From: Paenibacillus etheri
Lineage (GTDB): Bacteria; Bacillota; Bacilli; Paenibacillales; Paenibacillaceae
DNA length: 64,000 nt
NCBI RefSeq assembly: GCF_001012825.1
Contig: NZ_LCZJ02000033.1
Location: forward strand, 336,139-400,138
Reading direction: 5' to 3'
Both the position numbers and the translations under genes were made by a program. Of this stretch, positions 20,431 to 28,800 are shown in pieces (position 1 is the first letter of the stretch; every line of letters begins with the position of its first letter). Below the pieces are notes generated by a model. It did not search any database. It saw nothing but the letters and a program-made list of their open reading frames with translations, and was not told where the DNA came from.

Positions 20431-20592
20431 CTAGAAGATTATTTGATCAACAAGCAACACTAAATCTCCCGAATTCAGAACTGATTGATCAATAATGTCC
20501 CTAATTTTGGTGAAATCTACATCCACTAAACTTATGGCAAGGTTAGACGTGCTTAAAGAGACGACCAGCAGAATAGATCTCAACCATTCCAT
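20431..20592 (-). CDS. Small hypothetical membrane or secreted protein
   Basis: A 53-codon frame starts at ATG 20592, with GGAAGG about 6 nt upstream. It begins with a hydrophobic stretch (RSILLVVSLSTSNLAI) followed by a mixed tail. I do not recognise it. It points away from the duplicated sugar locus and towards the sigK terminator. The good ribosome site is the only positive evidence that it is expressed. Confidence 0.35.
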   Translation of the reverse strand: MEWLRSILLVVSLSTSNLAISLVDVDFTKIRDIIDQSVLNSGDLVLLVDQIIF

Positions 20593-20680
20593 AATCATCC
20601 TTCCCGTTTAGAATAACTCCGGAAAAGGAAGAATGCCTGTGAAAGGTTCGGCTGATTATCGAAATCTTGAACAACAAAAT

Positions 20681-20710
20681 AAAAAAACCTCCTTACTCTT
20701 CCAAGGAGGC
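20681..20710 (-). terminator. sigK terminator
   Basis: On the minus strand CCTCCTT pairs with AAGGAGG across an 8-nt loop, followed by seven T. It lies about 45 nt downstream of the sigK stop codon. Confidence 0.85.
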
Positions 20711-20753
20711 GAACAAATCTACGTATACTTCAACAAAGCTAAATAACTTAAAA

Positions 20754-21455
20754 TTACCGCTTCGCCTTATAAAACTCATGATAAAGCTTCATCAGCGCCC
20801 TTTTTTCTATTCTCGACACATAACTCCGCGAGATTCCAAGCTCCTTCGCAATCTCCCTCTGCGTCCTCTCTTCTCCACCCGTGTCTAATCCAAAGCGGCC
20901 CACTACGACTTCTTTTTCCCGGTCATCCAGAATATCAAGGTTACGATAAATCTTGCTCTTCTCAATCTTAAGATCTACTTCTTTAATGACATCATCAGCC
21001 TCAGAGCCGAGGATATCGATAAGTGTAATTTCATTACCTTCCTTGTCTGTCCCAATCGGATCGTGCAGGGACACGTCTTTCCGTGTTTTCTTTAAAGATC
21101 TAAGGTGCATCAGGATTTCGTTTTCAATACAACGGGCAGCAAAAGTGGCCAGCTTTGTCCCTTTGTTCGGACGGTAGCTCTCGATAGCTTTAATCAAGCC
21201 GATTGTGCCGATGGAGATTAAATCCTCCATGTCTTCTCCGGTGTTGTCGAATTTTTTTACTATATGGGCGACAAGTCTTAAATTGTGCTCAATAAGCAAA
21301 TTTCGGGCTTTAGCATCCCCTTCAGCCATCATGCCTAAGTATTTGCTTTCCTCCTGCTCCGAGAGCGGCTGTGGAAATGCGTTGTTCCTTACGTAGGATA
21401 CCAGCAACGTCAGTTCTTTGATTAGCAACGCGATCGTACTTAAGAATCCAGGCAA
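20754..21455 (-). CDS. sigK: Sporulation sigma factor SigK (pro-sigma-K)
   Basis: This 233-residue protein starts with a hydrophobic pro-sequence ([19 protein letters not shown]), the part removed at the mother-cell membrane to activate sigma-K. Then come sigma-70 region 2 ([19 protein letters not shown] area) and region 4 with helix-turn-helix ([22 protein letters not shown]). It drives late mother-cell genes for coat formation and spore maturation. The gene is continuous, without the skin-type interruption known in Bacillus subtilis. Start is TTG at 21455, with GGGAGGTG 8 nt upstream. Confidence 0.95.
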   Translation of the reverse strand: MPGFLSTIALLIKELTLLVSYVRNNAFPQPLSEQEESKYLGMMAEGDAKARNLLIEHNLRLVAHIVKKFDNTGEDMEDLISIGTIGLIKAIESYRPNKGTKLATFAARCIENEILMHLRSLKKTRKDVSLHDPIGTDKEGNEITLIDILGSEADDVIKEVDLKIEKSKIYRNLDILDDREKEVVVGRFGLDTGGEERTQREIAKELGISRSYVSRIEKRALMKLYHEFYKAKR

Positions 21456-21522
21456 CTTGGCGACACCTCCCGCACTTGTACAATGAAACCGATCTGTTAG
21501 CCTTACGGGTTCATGGTCATCT

Positions 21523-21550
21523 TATTGTATGTGGGTAGATGCCTAGAAGT
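21523..21550 (-). promoter_or_regulatory. Candidate sigma-E/sigma-K promoter of sigK
   Basis: On the minus strand CATACAATA (21523-21531) fits the sigma-K -10 consensus CATAnnnTA and the very similar sigma-E -10. AC at 21549-21550 sits 17 nt upstream, as expected for sigma-K. It is about 70 nt from the sigK start. The consensus is short, so this is suggestive only. Bases 21551-21810 beyond it show no gene. Confidence 0.5.
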
Positions 21551-21810
21551 GCATGTACGGGGGAAATTGTACAACCCCATTGTTAGTCTCTCCGCTTTAG
21601 CTTCATTAATGATCTCATCCATCTGCTCCCAGTTCTGCTCAACAGGGCAACGCTAGTTTGTCATGATAAAAAAGATGCAGCAAGATTCAGCACGAAAAAC
21701 AGTACAGCTGCCTCAGCAAACTGCAATAACCTGCGTATTTTCGGGATATCAACACTTTAGTAGAGCGTTTACTAGACCAGTTTCCAACTAGTTAGGAAGC
21801 ACTTTTCATG

Positions 21811-21864
21811 TTGACTTTTCAACATATAGTGATTAAAATAAACAACGCACACTAAATATAGTAT
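21811..21864 (+). promoter_or_regulatory. nrdIEF promoter with paired NrdR boxes
   Basis: TTGACT (21811-21816), a 17-nt spacer and TAAAAT (21834-21839) make a good sigma-A promoter. Two NrdR-like boxes overlap it: TTTCAACATATAGTGA (21817-21832) and ACACTAAATATAGTAT (21849-21864). They are offset by exactly 32 bp, three helical turns, the known arrangement for the NrdR repressor. One lies between -35 and -10, the other just after -10. Binding would block the promoter when dATP is high. Confidence 0.75.
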
Positions 21865-21942
21865 GCATATGATTTTCCAGTATTTATAGCTTATCTATTC
21901 AATCTTTATAGTAGTTTCAATATATACAGGGGGAGAGACTCC

Positions 21943-22302
21943 ATGCTAGTCGCATATGATTCGAAAACGGGAAACGTCAAACGCTTCATTGGTAAGCTTA
22001 AGCTGCCAGCTGTGCAGATTGAAGAGCATATGACCATTGACGAGCCCTATGTGCTTATTACATACACCACCGGCTTTGGACAGATTCCAGAGAAGGTGTC
22101 TACTTTCTTGAAGAACAATTATTCCAATTTGAAAGGCATCGCCGCCAGCGGCAACAAAAACTGGGGCGAGCTGTTCGCGCATAGCGCAGACTTGATAGCA
22201 GATCGGTACGACGTACCCGTTATCGGTAAATTTGAGCTATCAGGCACATTTGGCGATGTAGAACGAATTAAACAGGAGGTGAGCCGGGTTGCGGCATATT
22301 GA
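21943..22302 (+). CDS. nrdI: NrdI, flavodoxin-like activator of class Ib ribonucleotide reductase
   Basis: This 119-residue protein has the flavodoxin-like N-terminus LVAYDSKTGNVKRF and the NrdI-specific ASGNKNWGELFA block near the FMN. NrdI supplies the oxidant needed to assemble the dimanganese-tyrosyl radical of NrdF. Start ATG follows a GGGGGAGA site. It overlaps nrdE by 14 nt and is the first gene after the NrdR-controlled promoter. Confidence 0.95.
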   Translation: MLVAYDSKTGNVKRFIGKLKLPAVQIEEHMTIDEPYVLITYTTGFGQIPEKVSTFLKNNYSNLKGIAASGNKNWGELFAHSADLIADRYDVPVIGKFELSGTFGDVERIKQEVSRVAAY

Positions 22303-24373
22303 ACTAAACAACATGTTGATGAAGAGAGACGAAAGTGGTTTCTTTCAATTAGATAAAGACCTTGAGGCAGTAGCCGAATTTATGCGGGATGTAGAACGGC
22401 GAAGCTTGGTTTTTGCGAATACAAAAGCCAAGGTTGATTATATGATTGAACAGGATTTCTACGAAAATTTTTACGAGCAGTACAGCGTGGCTGAAATTGA
22501 GGAAGTTTACCAAATTACCCATGCTTACAACTTCAGTTTTCCATCTTATATGGCAGCTTCGAAGTTCTACACAGATTACGCTGTAAAAACCAATGACCGT
22601 AAGCAATATCTGGAGCATTATCCGGACCGTGTGGCGGCAGTTGCCCTTCACCTAGGACGCGGCAACTCCGATACTGCCGGCACGCTTGCCCGTTCGATGA
22701 TGGAGCAGCGCCTACAACCTGCGACCCCAACCTTCTTAAATGCCGGCAAAAGCCGTCGCGGTGAGCTTGTCTCTTGCTTCCTTATCGAAATGGACGATTC
22801 GCTTAATTCGATCAACTATGTGCTCAATACCTGCATGCAGCTGTCGAAGATCGGCGGTGGCGTAGCCGTCAATCTGTCCAAGCTTCGCTCCCGCGGGGAG
22901 ACAATCAAAGGGGTCGAAGATGCGGCCAAGGGCATTATACCTGTGCTCAAGCTGATGGAAGACGGCTTCTCCTATGCGGACCAGATGGGTCAACGTAAAG
23001 GCTCTGGAGCCGCCTACTATAACATTTTTGGATGGGATGTTCTTGAATTTCTCGACAGTAAGAAGATCAACGCCGACGAAAAAACAAGACTTAAAACCCT
23101 GTCCATTGGTCTGATCATTCCGAATCGCTTCTATAAGCTGGCGAAGGAGAATGAACCGCTCCATGTATTTGCCCCTTACAGTGTGTACAAGGCCTACGGC
23201 ACGCATCTTGATGACATGGATTTGGATGATATGTACGATAAGCTGCTAGCTGATCCACGTGTCAAAAAGAAAAAGGCCATGAGTGCACGGGATATGCTGA
23301 CCAAAATCGCCATGATCCAGCTGGAATCTGGCTATCCATATATTATGAACAAGAGCAATGCCAATGAGGCCCATGCCCTGAAAAATGTCGGACAGATTAA
23401 AATGTCCAACCTCTGCACGGAAATCTTCCAGTTGCAGGAGACCTCAGAAATTGCTGACTACGGACAGGAGAATACCATCCGCCGTGATGTAAGCTGCAAT
23501 CTGGCTTCCTTGAACATTGTCAACGTGATGGAGCATGGCAAAATCCGTGAATCGGTACATGAAGGCATGATCGCCCTGACTGCAGTCAGCGATATGACCA
23601 GCATTTCCAATGCCCCAGGCGTAGCCAAAGCTAACAAAGAGATGCACTCGGTCGGTCTTGGCGTCATGAATCTGCACGGCTATTTGGCCAAGAATAAGAT
23701 CGCTTATGAAAGCGAACAAGCTCGCGATTTTGCCCGGACCTTCTTCATGACCATGAACTACCATTCACTGGAGAAAAGCATGGAGATCGCTGCTGCAACC
23801 GGCCGATCTTTCCATGGGTTTGAGGCTTCTGATTATGCTACAGGAGCTTATTTCGAGCGTTACCTGACTACGGATTACCGCCCTGTAACGCCAAGAGTAC
23901 AAGAGCTGTTCGGAGATATTTTCATCCCGTCCCCTGCGGAGTGGGAACAACTGCGGGATGCAGTAAAAGCAAATGGTCTGTACCATGCTTACCGTTTGGC
24001 AATTGCGCCAACAGCCAGCATTTCCTATATTCAAAATGCTACTTCAAGCGTTATGCCTATTGTAGAGCAAATTGAGACCCGGACTTATGCCAATTCAACG
24101 ACTTACTATCCGATGCCGTATCTGCGGCCGGATAATGTATTTTTCTATAAATCGGCTTACCAAATGGACCAATTCAAGGTGATCGATCTGATCGCGGAAA
24201 TTCAGCCCCATATCGACCAGGGCATCTCGACCGTACTGCATGTGAACAGTGATGTCTCAACCAGAGAACTGGCCCGCTCCTATCTGTATGCGGCGCATAA
24301 AGGCCTGAAGTCGCTGTATTACACCCGGACCAAAAAACTGTCCGTCGAGGAATGCCTCACCTGCTCGATCTAA
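22289..24373 (+). CDS. nrdE: Class Ib ribonucleotide reductase large subunit NrdE
   Basis: This 694-residue catalytic subunit reduces ribonucleoside diphosphates to deoxy forms. Visible markers are LVSCFLIEMDDS (active-site Cys), SCNLASLN, the PTASISYIQNATSS loop, and a C-terminal Cys pair in ECLTCSI that accepts electrons from NrdH or thioredoxin. The N-terminal ATP cone of class Ia enzymes is absent, as expected for class Ib. The start is TTG at 22289, inside the end of nrdI; AGGAGG lies 9 nt upstream. No nrdH is visible nearby. Confidence 0.96.
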   Translation: MRHIELNNMLMKRDESGFFQLDKDLEAVAEFMRDVERRSLVFANTKAKVDYMIEQDFYENFYEQYSVAEIEEVYQITHAYNFSFPSYMAASKFYTDYAVKTNDRKQYLEHYPDRVAAVALHLGRGNSDTAGTLARSMMEQRLQPATPTFLNAGKSRRGELVSCFLIEMDDSLNSINYVLNTCMQLSKIGGGVAVNLSKLRSRGETIKGVEDAAKGIIPVLKLMEDGFSYADQMGQRKGSGAAYYNIFGWDVLEFLDSKKINADEKTRLKTLSIGLIIPNRFYKLAKENEPLHVFAPYSVYKAYGTHLDDMDLDDMYDKLLADPRVKKKKAMSARDMLTKIAMIQLESGYPYIMNKSNANEAHALKNVGQIKMSNLCTEIFQLQETSEIADYGQENTIRRDVSCNLASLNIVNVMEHGKIRESVHEGMIALTAVSDMTSISNAPGVAKANKEMHSVGLGVMNLHGYLAKNKIAYESEQARDFARTFFMTMNYHSLEKSMEIAAATGRSFHGFEASDYATGAYFERYLTTDYRPVTPRVQELFGDIFIPSPAEWEQLRDAVKANGLYHAYRLAIAPTASISYIQNATSSVMPIVEQIETRTYANSTTYYPMPYLRPDNVFFYKSAYQMDQFKVIDLIAEIQPHIDQGISTVLHVNSDVSTRELARSYLYAAHKGLKSLYYTRTKKLSVEECLTCSI

Positions 24374-24412
24374 CTGGAAGGCTATAGCCGCAGAAAAGGA
24401 GATTGCAATATT

Positions 24413-25372
24413 ATGACCGCTATCCAAGCCGTGAACTGGAACCGTCCCGACGACGATTTCTCATTGATGTTCTGGAATCAGAACATTATGCAATTCTGGA
24501 CGGACGATGAAATTCCATTATCCGATGATAAAATGTCCTGGCTCACGCTCAGTGAGCAAGAAAAAGACTCCTATATGAAAGTGCTCGGTGGCCTGACGCT
24601 GCTGGATACGATTCAAGGCGGAGTAGGTATGCCGCAGATTATGGAGCATGTCGAAGGCCTTCAGCGCAAGGCTGTGCTTGGCTTTATGGGTATGATGGAA
24701 CAGATTCACGCCAAATCGTACAGCAGTATTTTCACCACTTTGTCCTCCACGGAGGAGATTGACAGTGTGTTCCGCTGGGTAGAAGAGAACCCTTACCTGC
24801 AGTTCAAGGCGGAGACCATATCACAATATTACAAAAAAATAGAGTCACCCAAAGACCTGTACCTTGCCATGGCAGCCTCAGTGCTGCTCGAAAGCTACTT
24901 GTTCTACAGTGGCTTCTTCTACCCGCTTTATCTAGCTGGCCAAGGCAAAATGACCTGCAGCGGTGAGATCATCGACCTTATTCTGCGGGATGAGAGCATC
25001 CATGGAGTATATGTCGGTGTGCTGGCGCAGGAGATCTTTGACGGGCTACCAGATGACGAGCAGCGTGAGCTACACCAGAAGCTGGTAAACCTCCTTAGAC
25101 TGCTCCATGAGAATGAAGAACGTTATACCGAGCAGATCTACGCTCCCATCGGACTGGTGGACGAGGTCAAGACCTTCCTTAGATACAATGCTAACAAAGC
25201 CATGATGAATCTGGGGCAGGATCCGCTATTCGACGAGGAAGAGATCAACCCGATTGTTCAGAATGGCATCAGTACCCACACCAAGCAGCATGACTTCTTC
25301 TCGAAAAAAGGTAACGGATACGTCCGGGCGCTTAACGTGGAGCCGCTGAAGGATGAAGATTTTCAATTTTAA
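24413..25372 (+). CDS. nrdF: Class Ib ribonucleotide reductase small subunit NrdF
   Basis: This 319-residue ferritin-like protein houses the dimetal-tyrosyl radical. Metal ligands can be seen in MEQIHAKSYSSIF and in RDESIHGVYVGV, and the C-terminal tail (EPLKDEDFQF) is the usual docking peptide for NrdE. It starts 39 nt after nrdE with AAAGGAG upstream and is the last gene of the nrdIEF operon. Confidence 0.96.
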   Translation: MTAIQAVNWNRPDDDFSLMFWNQNIMQFWTDDEIPLSDDKMSWLTLSEQEKDSYMKVLGGLTLLDTIQGGVGMPQIMEHVEGLQRKAVLGFMGMMEQIHAKSYSSIFTTLSSTEEIDSVFRWVEENPYLQFKAETISQYYKKIESPKDLYLAMAASVLLESYLFYSGFFYPLYLAGQGKMTCSGEIIDLILRDESIHGVYVGVLAQEIFDGLPDDEQRELHQKLVNLLRLLHENEERYTEQIYAPIGLVDEVKTFLRYNANKAMMNLGQDPLFDEEEINPIVQNGISTHTKQHDFFSKKGNGYVRALNVEPLKDEDFQF

Positions 25373-25382
25373 ATATAGATAA

Positions 25383-25420
25383 AGCAAAAAGTGCGGAGAA
25401 AATTCTCCGCACTTTTTGCT
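25383..25420 (+). terminator. nrdIEF terminator
   Basis: AGTGCGGAGAA and TTCTCCGCACT form an 11-bp stem followed by TTTTTGCT; the A-run on the other side lets it also end the minus-strand gene at 25437. Confidence 0.9.
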
Positions 25421-25436
25421 AACTTTCATAATTAGA

Positions 25437-25796
25437 TTATTGCAAACTTTTCAGGTATGTTCTAGCTTCTTCGTAGGTATCGTAAGCATCTGCAAAATCT
25501 CTACCAAAAATACGTTTCAATTGCATCTTCCAAATTGGATTTTTAGTTACATAAGCCCATCCTGCTTGACCAGCTTCACTCGCCATCGCACCTGTAGGGG
25601 CTAGCATAGCTGCAACCTCAGGAGAAAGTACACTTTTAGAATCAGTTACATCAGTTGTTCCTGTAAATTTAGGTTTAACAAGCTTCATGATATTTTCAAA
25701 ATCTTTCAGGTATCCTGGAACATCTTCAGCTGAAAAATCAATAGATATTACATCGATATGGTTCTCATTTTGGTTGTACTTAATTGTGTATGACAT
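25437..25796 (-). CDS. Hypothetical protein, 119 residues
   Basis: A 119-residue soluble protein with a strong GGAGG site 9 nt before ATG. The sequence alternates beta-like and alpha-like segments (IDVISIDFSAED, AGQAGWAYVTKNPIWKMQL, TYEEARTYLKSL). The layout faintly resembles STAS/SpoIIAA-like folds, but I cannot name a family. It has its own upstream terminator (25865-25897) and shares the nrd terminator. No membrane segment or signal peptide. Confidence 0.7.
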   Translation of the reverse strand: MSYTIKYNQNENHIDVISIDFSAEDVPGYLKDFENIMKLVKPKFTGTTDVTDSKSVLSPEVAAMLAPTGAMASEAGQAGWAYVTKNPIWKMQLKRIFGRDFADAYDTYEEARTYLKSLQ

Positions 25797-25864
25797 AATT
25801 ATTTTTCCTCCAAGTTTTAAAGTTATTTTTTACTAATAGAGATGAAATGTATGTAACTTCACAG

Positions 25865-25897
25865 ACAAAAAATACCCGCCCCATGCTTTTTCAGGGC
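25865..25897 (-). terminator. Terminator-like hairpin in leader of the 119-residue protein gene
   Basis: Minus strand: CGCCCTGAAAAAGCATGGGGCG folds on itself and is followed by TATTTTTT. No gene ends just before it; it lies 70-100 nt upstream of the start at 25796. It either ends a short unannotated transcript or acts as a leader attenuator. The rest of 25898-26140 is very AT-rich with no gene seen. Confidence 0.55.
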
Positions 25898-26140
25898 GAC
25901 GACATCTACTTCCTGTATCGTTTTTATAACAACACCCTTTCTAGAATATTAACTAATACATATTACCTATATTATTATCGACAAATTTCTTTTTTTATTT
26001 ATATTAAAATACAAATTTCTACAAATTCCAACATATTCATGGTCATATTTTCCTTAATTCATTCATTTTTGTGTATCTACTGTCTCTCTTGCAACCATTC
26101 AATTTGCCAACATACGAAGAATCTGTTTTTTAGACAACTA

Positions 26141-26219
26141 AAAAAAGCTCTGCGTGCGACTTCCGATTCCAATCCAGTCATCCTTCAGGTTTTTGGAATC
26201 AGAATACGCCGCAAAGCCT
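26141..26219 (-). terminator. Terminator after the SDR gene
   Basis: A long imperfect stem (minus strand, AGGCTTTGCGGCGTATTC against the AGTCGCACGCAGAGCT arm) ends in TTTTTT about 45 nt after the SDR stop codon. Confidence 0.7.
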
Positions 26220-26263
26220 CAAATACTATATTTTAGCTGTTATATAAGTAAATCAATCCGTGA

Positions 26264-27037
26264 TTACTTTGTTGCGGAATAGCCCCCGTCAATCACATGT
26301 GCTGTACCTGTAATAAACGAAGCCTCATCACTTAGTAGGAAGCATGCAAACGCAGCTACTTCCTCAGGCGTACCGTATCTACCCAGAGCCGTTCCAGAAG
26401 CGATAAGAGATTGAAGCATCTCTACATCATCAGACAACAGCTTTTCATATCTGTTCATGGTTGGTGTAGGGATAGGTCCTGGGCAAAGGGCATTTACTCT
26501 AATGTTACGGTGACCCACTTCTTTGGCAACCGATTTAGTCATCCCCACAATAGCATGTTTACTTGCTGAATAAGCTGCATCATTGGCCATCCCGATAAAA
26601 ACACCATGCAAAGAGGAGCAGTTTAGAACGGAAGCTCCAGATTTCATATGAGGTAATGTATAATGCAACATGTAGAATTGGCTAGTGAGATTTGTCTGAA
26701 TCACTTTTTGAAACAACAACGGATCATAGTCTATAACATCCGTATTGTCTCCTGTAATTGCTGAGTTATTATATAGGCAATCAATTTTCCCATAAGCTGC
26801 TAATGTTTGATCTACGATATTTTTGCAGTCTGCTTCGAGAGAAACATCTGACCGAACAAACATCGCTTCCCCACCTAGAGCCTTGATTTCCTCAACTGTG
26901 TTAGCGCCGGCATCTGATCGATTGGCAACTACTACAGTACCGCCCTCTCTTGCTACTCTTAAGGCTGTAGCTTTTCCGATTCCAGTACCTGCACCTGTAA
27001 TAATAACTACTTTGTTCTCAAATCTGTTGCTACTCAT
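26264..27037 (-). CDS. Short-chain dehydrogenase/reductase
   Basis: This 257-residue classical SDR has the NAD(P) motif TGAGTGIG at 15-22, YNNSA in the middle, catalytic Ser in NCSS, and the YSASK catalytic Tyr-Lys pair. It ends with ITGTAHVIDGGYSA, typical of family members. It would oxidise or reduce an alcohol or ketone with NAD(P)H. The substrate cannot be told. ASNRSD-type residues after the second strand (VANRSDAG) leave NADP use possible. It stands alone between its own terminator and the ger locus. Confidence 0.9.
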   Translation of the reverse strand: MSSNRFENKVVIITGAGTGIGKATALRVAREGGTVVVANRSDAGANTVEEIKALGGEAMFVRSDVSLEADCKNIVDQTLAAYGKIDCLYNNSAITGDNTDVIDYDPLLFQKVIQTNLTSQFYMLHYTLPHMKSGASVLNCSSLHGVFIGMANDAAYSASKHAIVGMTKSVAKEVGHRNIRVNALCPGPIPTPTMNRYEKLLSDDVEMLQSLIASGTALGRYGTPEEVAAFACFLLSDEASFITGTAHVIDGGYSATK

Positions 27038-27247
27038 ATGCGCACCACTTTCTTATGTCTTTTTCAGGAGGAGGATTCGAACCTCATAGACCCTAATATC
27101 GCCTGATGCAATATGGATTGGAACATTTTTGCAGAAAAATCGACAAAATTATCCTCTATATGACAACTTTATTGTATTTAATTGTATATAGCAATCAATA
27201 TTTTAATCTGCTTTTACAACAAATGAGAATTTGGTTTTGATCGTCAT
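27038..27247. other. Intergenic region with a tRNA T-arm-like fragment
   Basis: Apart from the SDR upstream region, the only structure is at 27071-27085: on the minus strand GAGGTTCGAATCCTC has exactly the form of a tRNA T-arm (5-bp stem region around GTTCGAATC), followed by CTCCTGA. No D-arm or anticodon arm can be found upstream, so it is not an intact tRNA. Confidence 0.3.
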
Positions 27248-27315
27248 AAAAAATACACCCCTTAGAATTTCATCAGATAAACCAGAAGCTTTATCCGATG
27301 CTTATTCTAAGGGGT
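27248..27315 (-). terminator. Terminator of the gerA-gerC operon
   Basis: ACCCCTTAGAAT and ATTCTAAGGGGT form a 12-bp outer stem with an inner ATCAGATAAA/TTTATCCGAT stem; ATTTTTT follows on the minus strand. Confidence 0.8.
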
Positions 27316-27340
27316 TTGATAATTTGTAAATCCGTCGTTG

Positions 27341-27580
27341 TTAATGAAACCATACTCCAAATAAATTATTTATTGGCTTATAGATAAGAATAATCAGAAA
27401 CAGAGGACTCGGGATGTTCAATTTTAACAACGCACATACGGTCGCGCCAAGACCCAATATCCAAAATACAAAATATACGCTAAGATCACGCACTCGGCGC
27501 TTTTGCATTAATTTAGGCAAATCAAGTGCCATACAACCTACAGCAAGCACCAAAAAAAACAATAACACCATTTGACTCAC
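27341..27580 (-). CDS. Small membrane protein of the germination operon
   Basis: This 79-residue protein has two hydrophobic segments (VLLFFLVLAVGCMAL and the YFVFWILGLGATVCALL part) and little else. It starts in an ATGA overlap with the end of gerC, so the two are translationally coupled. Small membrane proteins at the end of ger operons (GerD/GerXD-like accessory subunits) modulate receptor output. That role is inferred from position. Confidence 0.75.
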   Translation of the reverse strand: MSQMVLLFFLVLAVGCMALDLPKLMQKRRVRDLSVYFVFWILGLGATVCALLKLNIPSPLFLIILIYKPINNLFGVWFH

Positions 27581-28800
27581 TCCTTGATTTTCTCAAGAAA
27601 AGAATTATCTGTTAGACCTACGCGGTTAATAACTACTGAGGCACTGTAATGGATGGGCAATGATTTAAGGTAATCGTCGCCCTTTTTTTGCTGCAGCTTT
27701 GCCCAAGCTTTAGGATTGGCATGGTAAATCGATTGTCCAAATCCCATAATATCAACATTGAAGCGATTATTTACTTGCTCTACAGTGTTTTGCATTCGCT
27801 CAATAATCCGTTTCTCTGTTTCCTTTTCCAAACGTTTGATAGTGCTTTCCGATTCCAAATTCTCTGCACTTTGCACTTCTTCAATATTACAAAGCGTCTT
27901 AACACTAAGGTAAATATGCGGCTCTCCATCAATAATTTTCACTTTGCGTTTGGTTGAAGCCTGGAGCGCTTCGATAACAATGGGCTTTCCGTCTTCCCCT
28001 GCTATCGAACCAGAATGTGAGGTTACCTTATCGTTGATATAATTGTAACCAATCGTTTCTCTCTCGTTTAGCCAACCGATCAGTTTGTCTTTTTTGAACA
28101 CAGCTACAGTATGGTATTCCAATCTCGCCTTAGGCATAGTTCGCTCTACATTGCTTTTATCTTCCCCCTCTTTGGGATCTCCCATAACTTCCACTCCGGT
28201 CAATACAGGATTATCACCTTGCGACAATAAATTTTCAATGAAATCATCCAGCGTGACAGCGACTGTTTTTGCTGAATTTTTATAAGAATTATCTAGGGAA
28301 CTAAATAATTTGTTCGCTGGTAATTTATCCATAGGTGTAAGGACATTCAAGACATCGCTGGCGGTTGTATCTCTGGCAACCATAACGTAGAAATCCATAC
28401 GGGGTTCCCGACTTCTTTTAAATACATCCAATATCTCGCCAACTCCAGAGCGGGCAAGTTCCTCCCCAATAACCAACACCCGGATATGACCGAGATAACT
28501 CGTCCTAGAACTATCCAGATTCAACTTACGCTGTGCATCATAAAACGTAGGTACTGTAAATTTATAAACAACCACCGGGACACCATTGCCTCCCCCTCCT
28601 CCACTCGCTTGCGAGGAAATCGCAGATGGAATAACGACCTGCATCGAAACTGTATAGCCAGTTTCAGCCTTGTCAATCCCTATCCCCAGGACAAAAGCTA
28701 CCTCATTCAGCTCCTTTCTTTCCCAACAGCCACTTAGCAACACCGTAAATTGGAGAGCTAACATCAACCGGAGAACGCCTTTAACTATTTTCTTATTCAT
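27577..28800 (-). CDS. Ger(x)C family spore germination lipoprotein
   Basis: This 407-residue protein has a signal segment with lipobox LLSGC, followed by WERKELNEVAFVLGIGIDK, the standard GerC N-terminus. The body matches the three-domain Ger(x)C fold; ARSGVGEILDVFKRSREPRMD is characteristic. It is the C subunit of a GerA-type nutrient receptor in the spore inner membrane. It overlaps gerA and the next gene by ATGA junctions. Confidence 0.93.
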   Translation of the reverse strand: MNKKIVKGVLRLMLALQFTVLLSGCWERKELNEVAFVLGIGIDKAETGYTVSMQVVIPSAISSQASGGGGGNGVPVVVYKFTVPTFYDAQRKLNLDSSRTSYLGHIRVLVIGEELARSGVGEILDVFKRSREPRMDFYVMVARDTTASDVLNVLTPMDKLPANKLFSSLDNSYKNSAKTVAVTLDDFIENLLSQGDNPVLTGVEVMGDPKEGEDKSNVERTMPKARLEYHTVAVFKKDKLIGWLNERETIGYNYINDKVTSHSGSIAGEDGKPIVIEALQASTKRKVKIIDGEPHIYLSVKTLCNIEEVQSAENLESESTIKRLEKETEKRIIERMQNTVEQVNNRFNVDIMGFGQSIYHANPKAWAKLQQKKGDDYLKSLPIHYSASVVINRVGLTDNSFLEKIKE

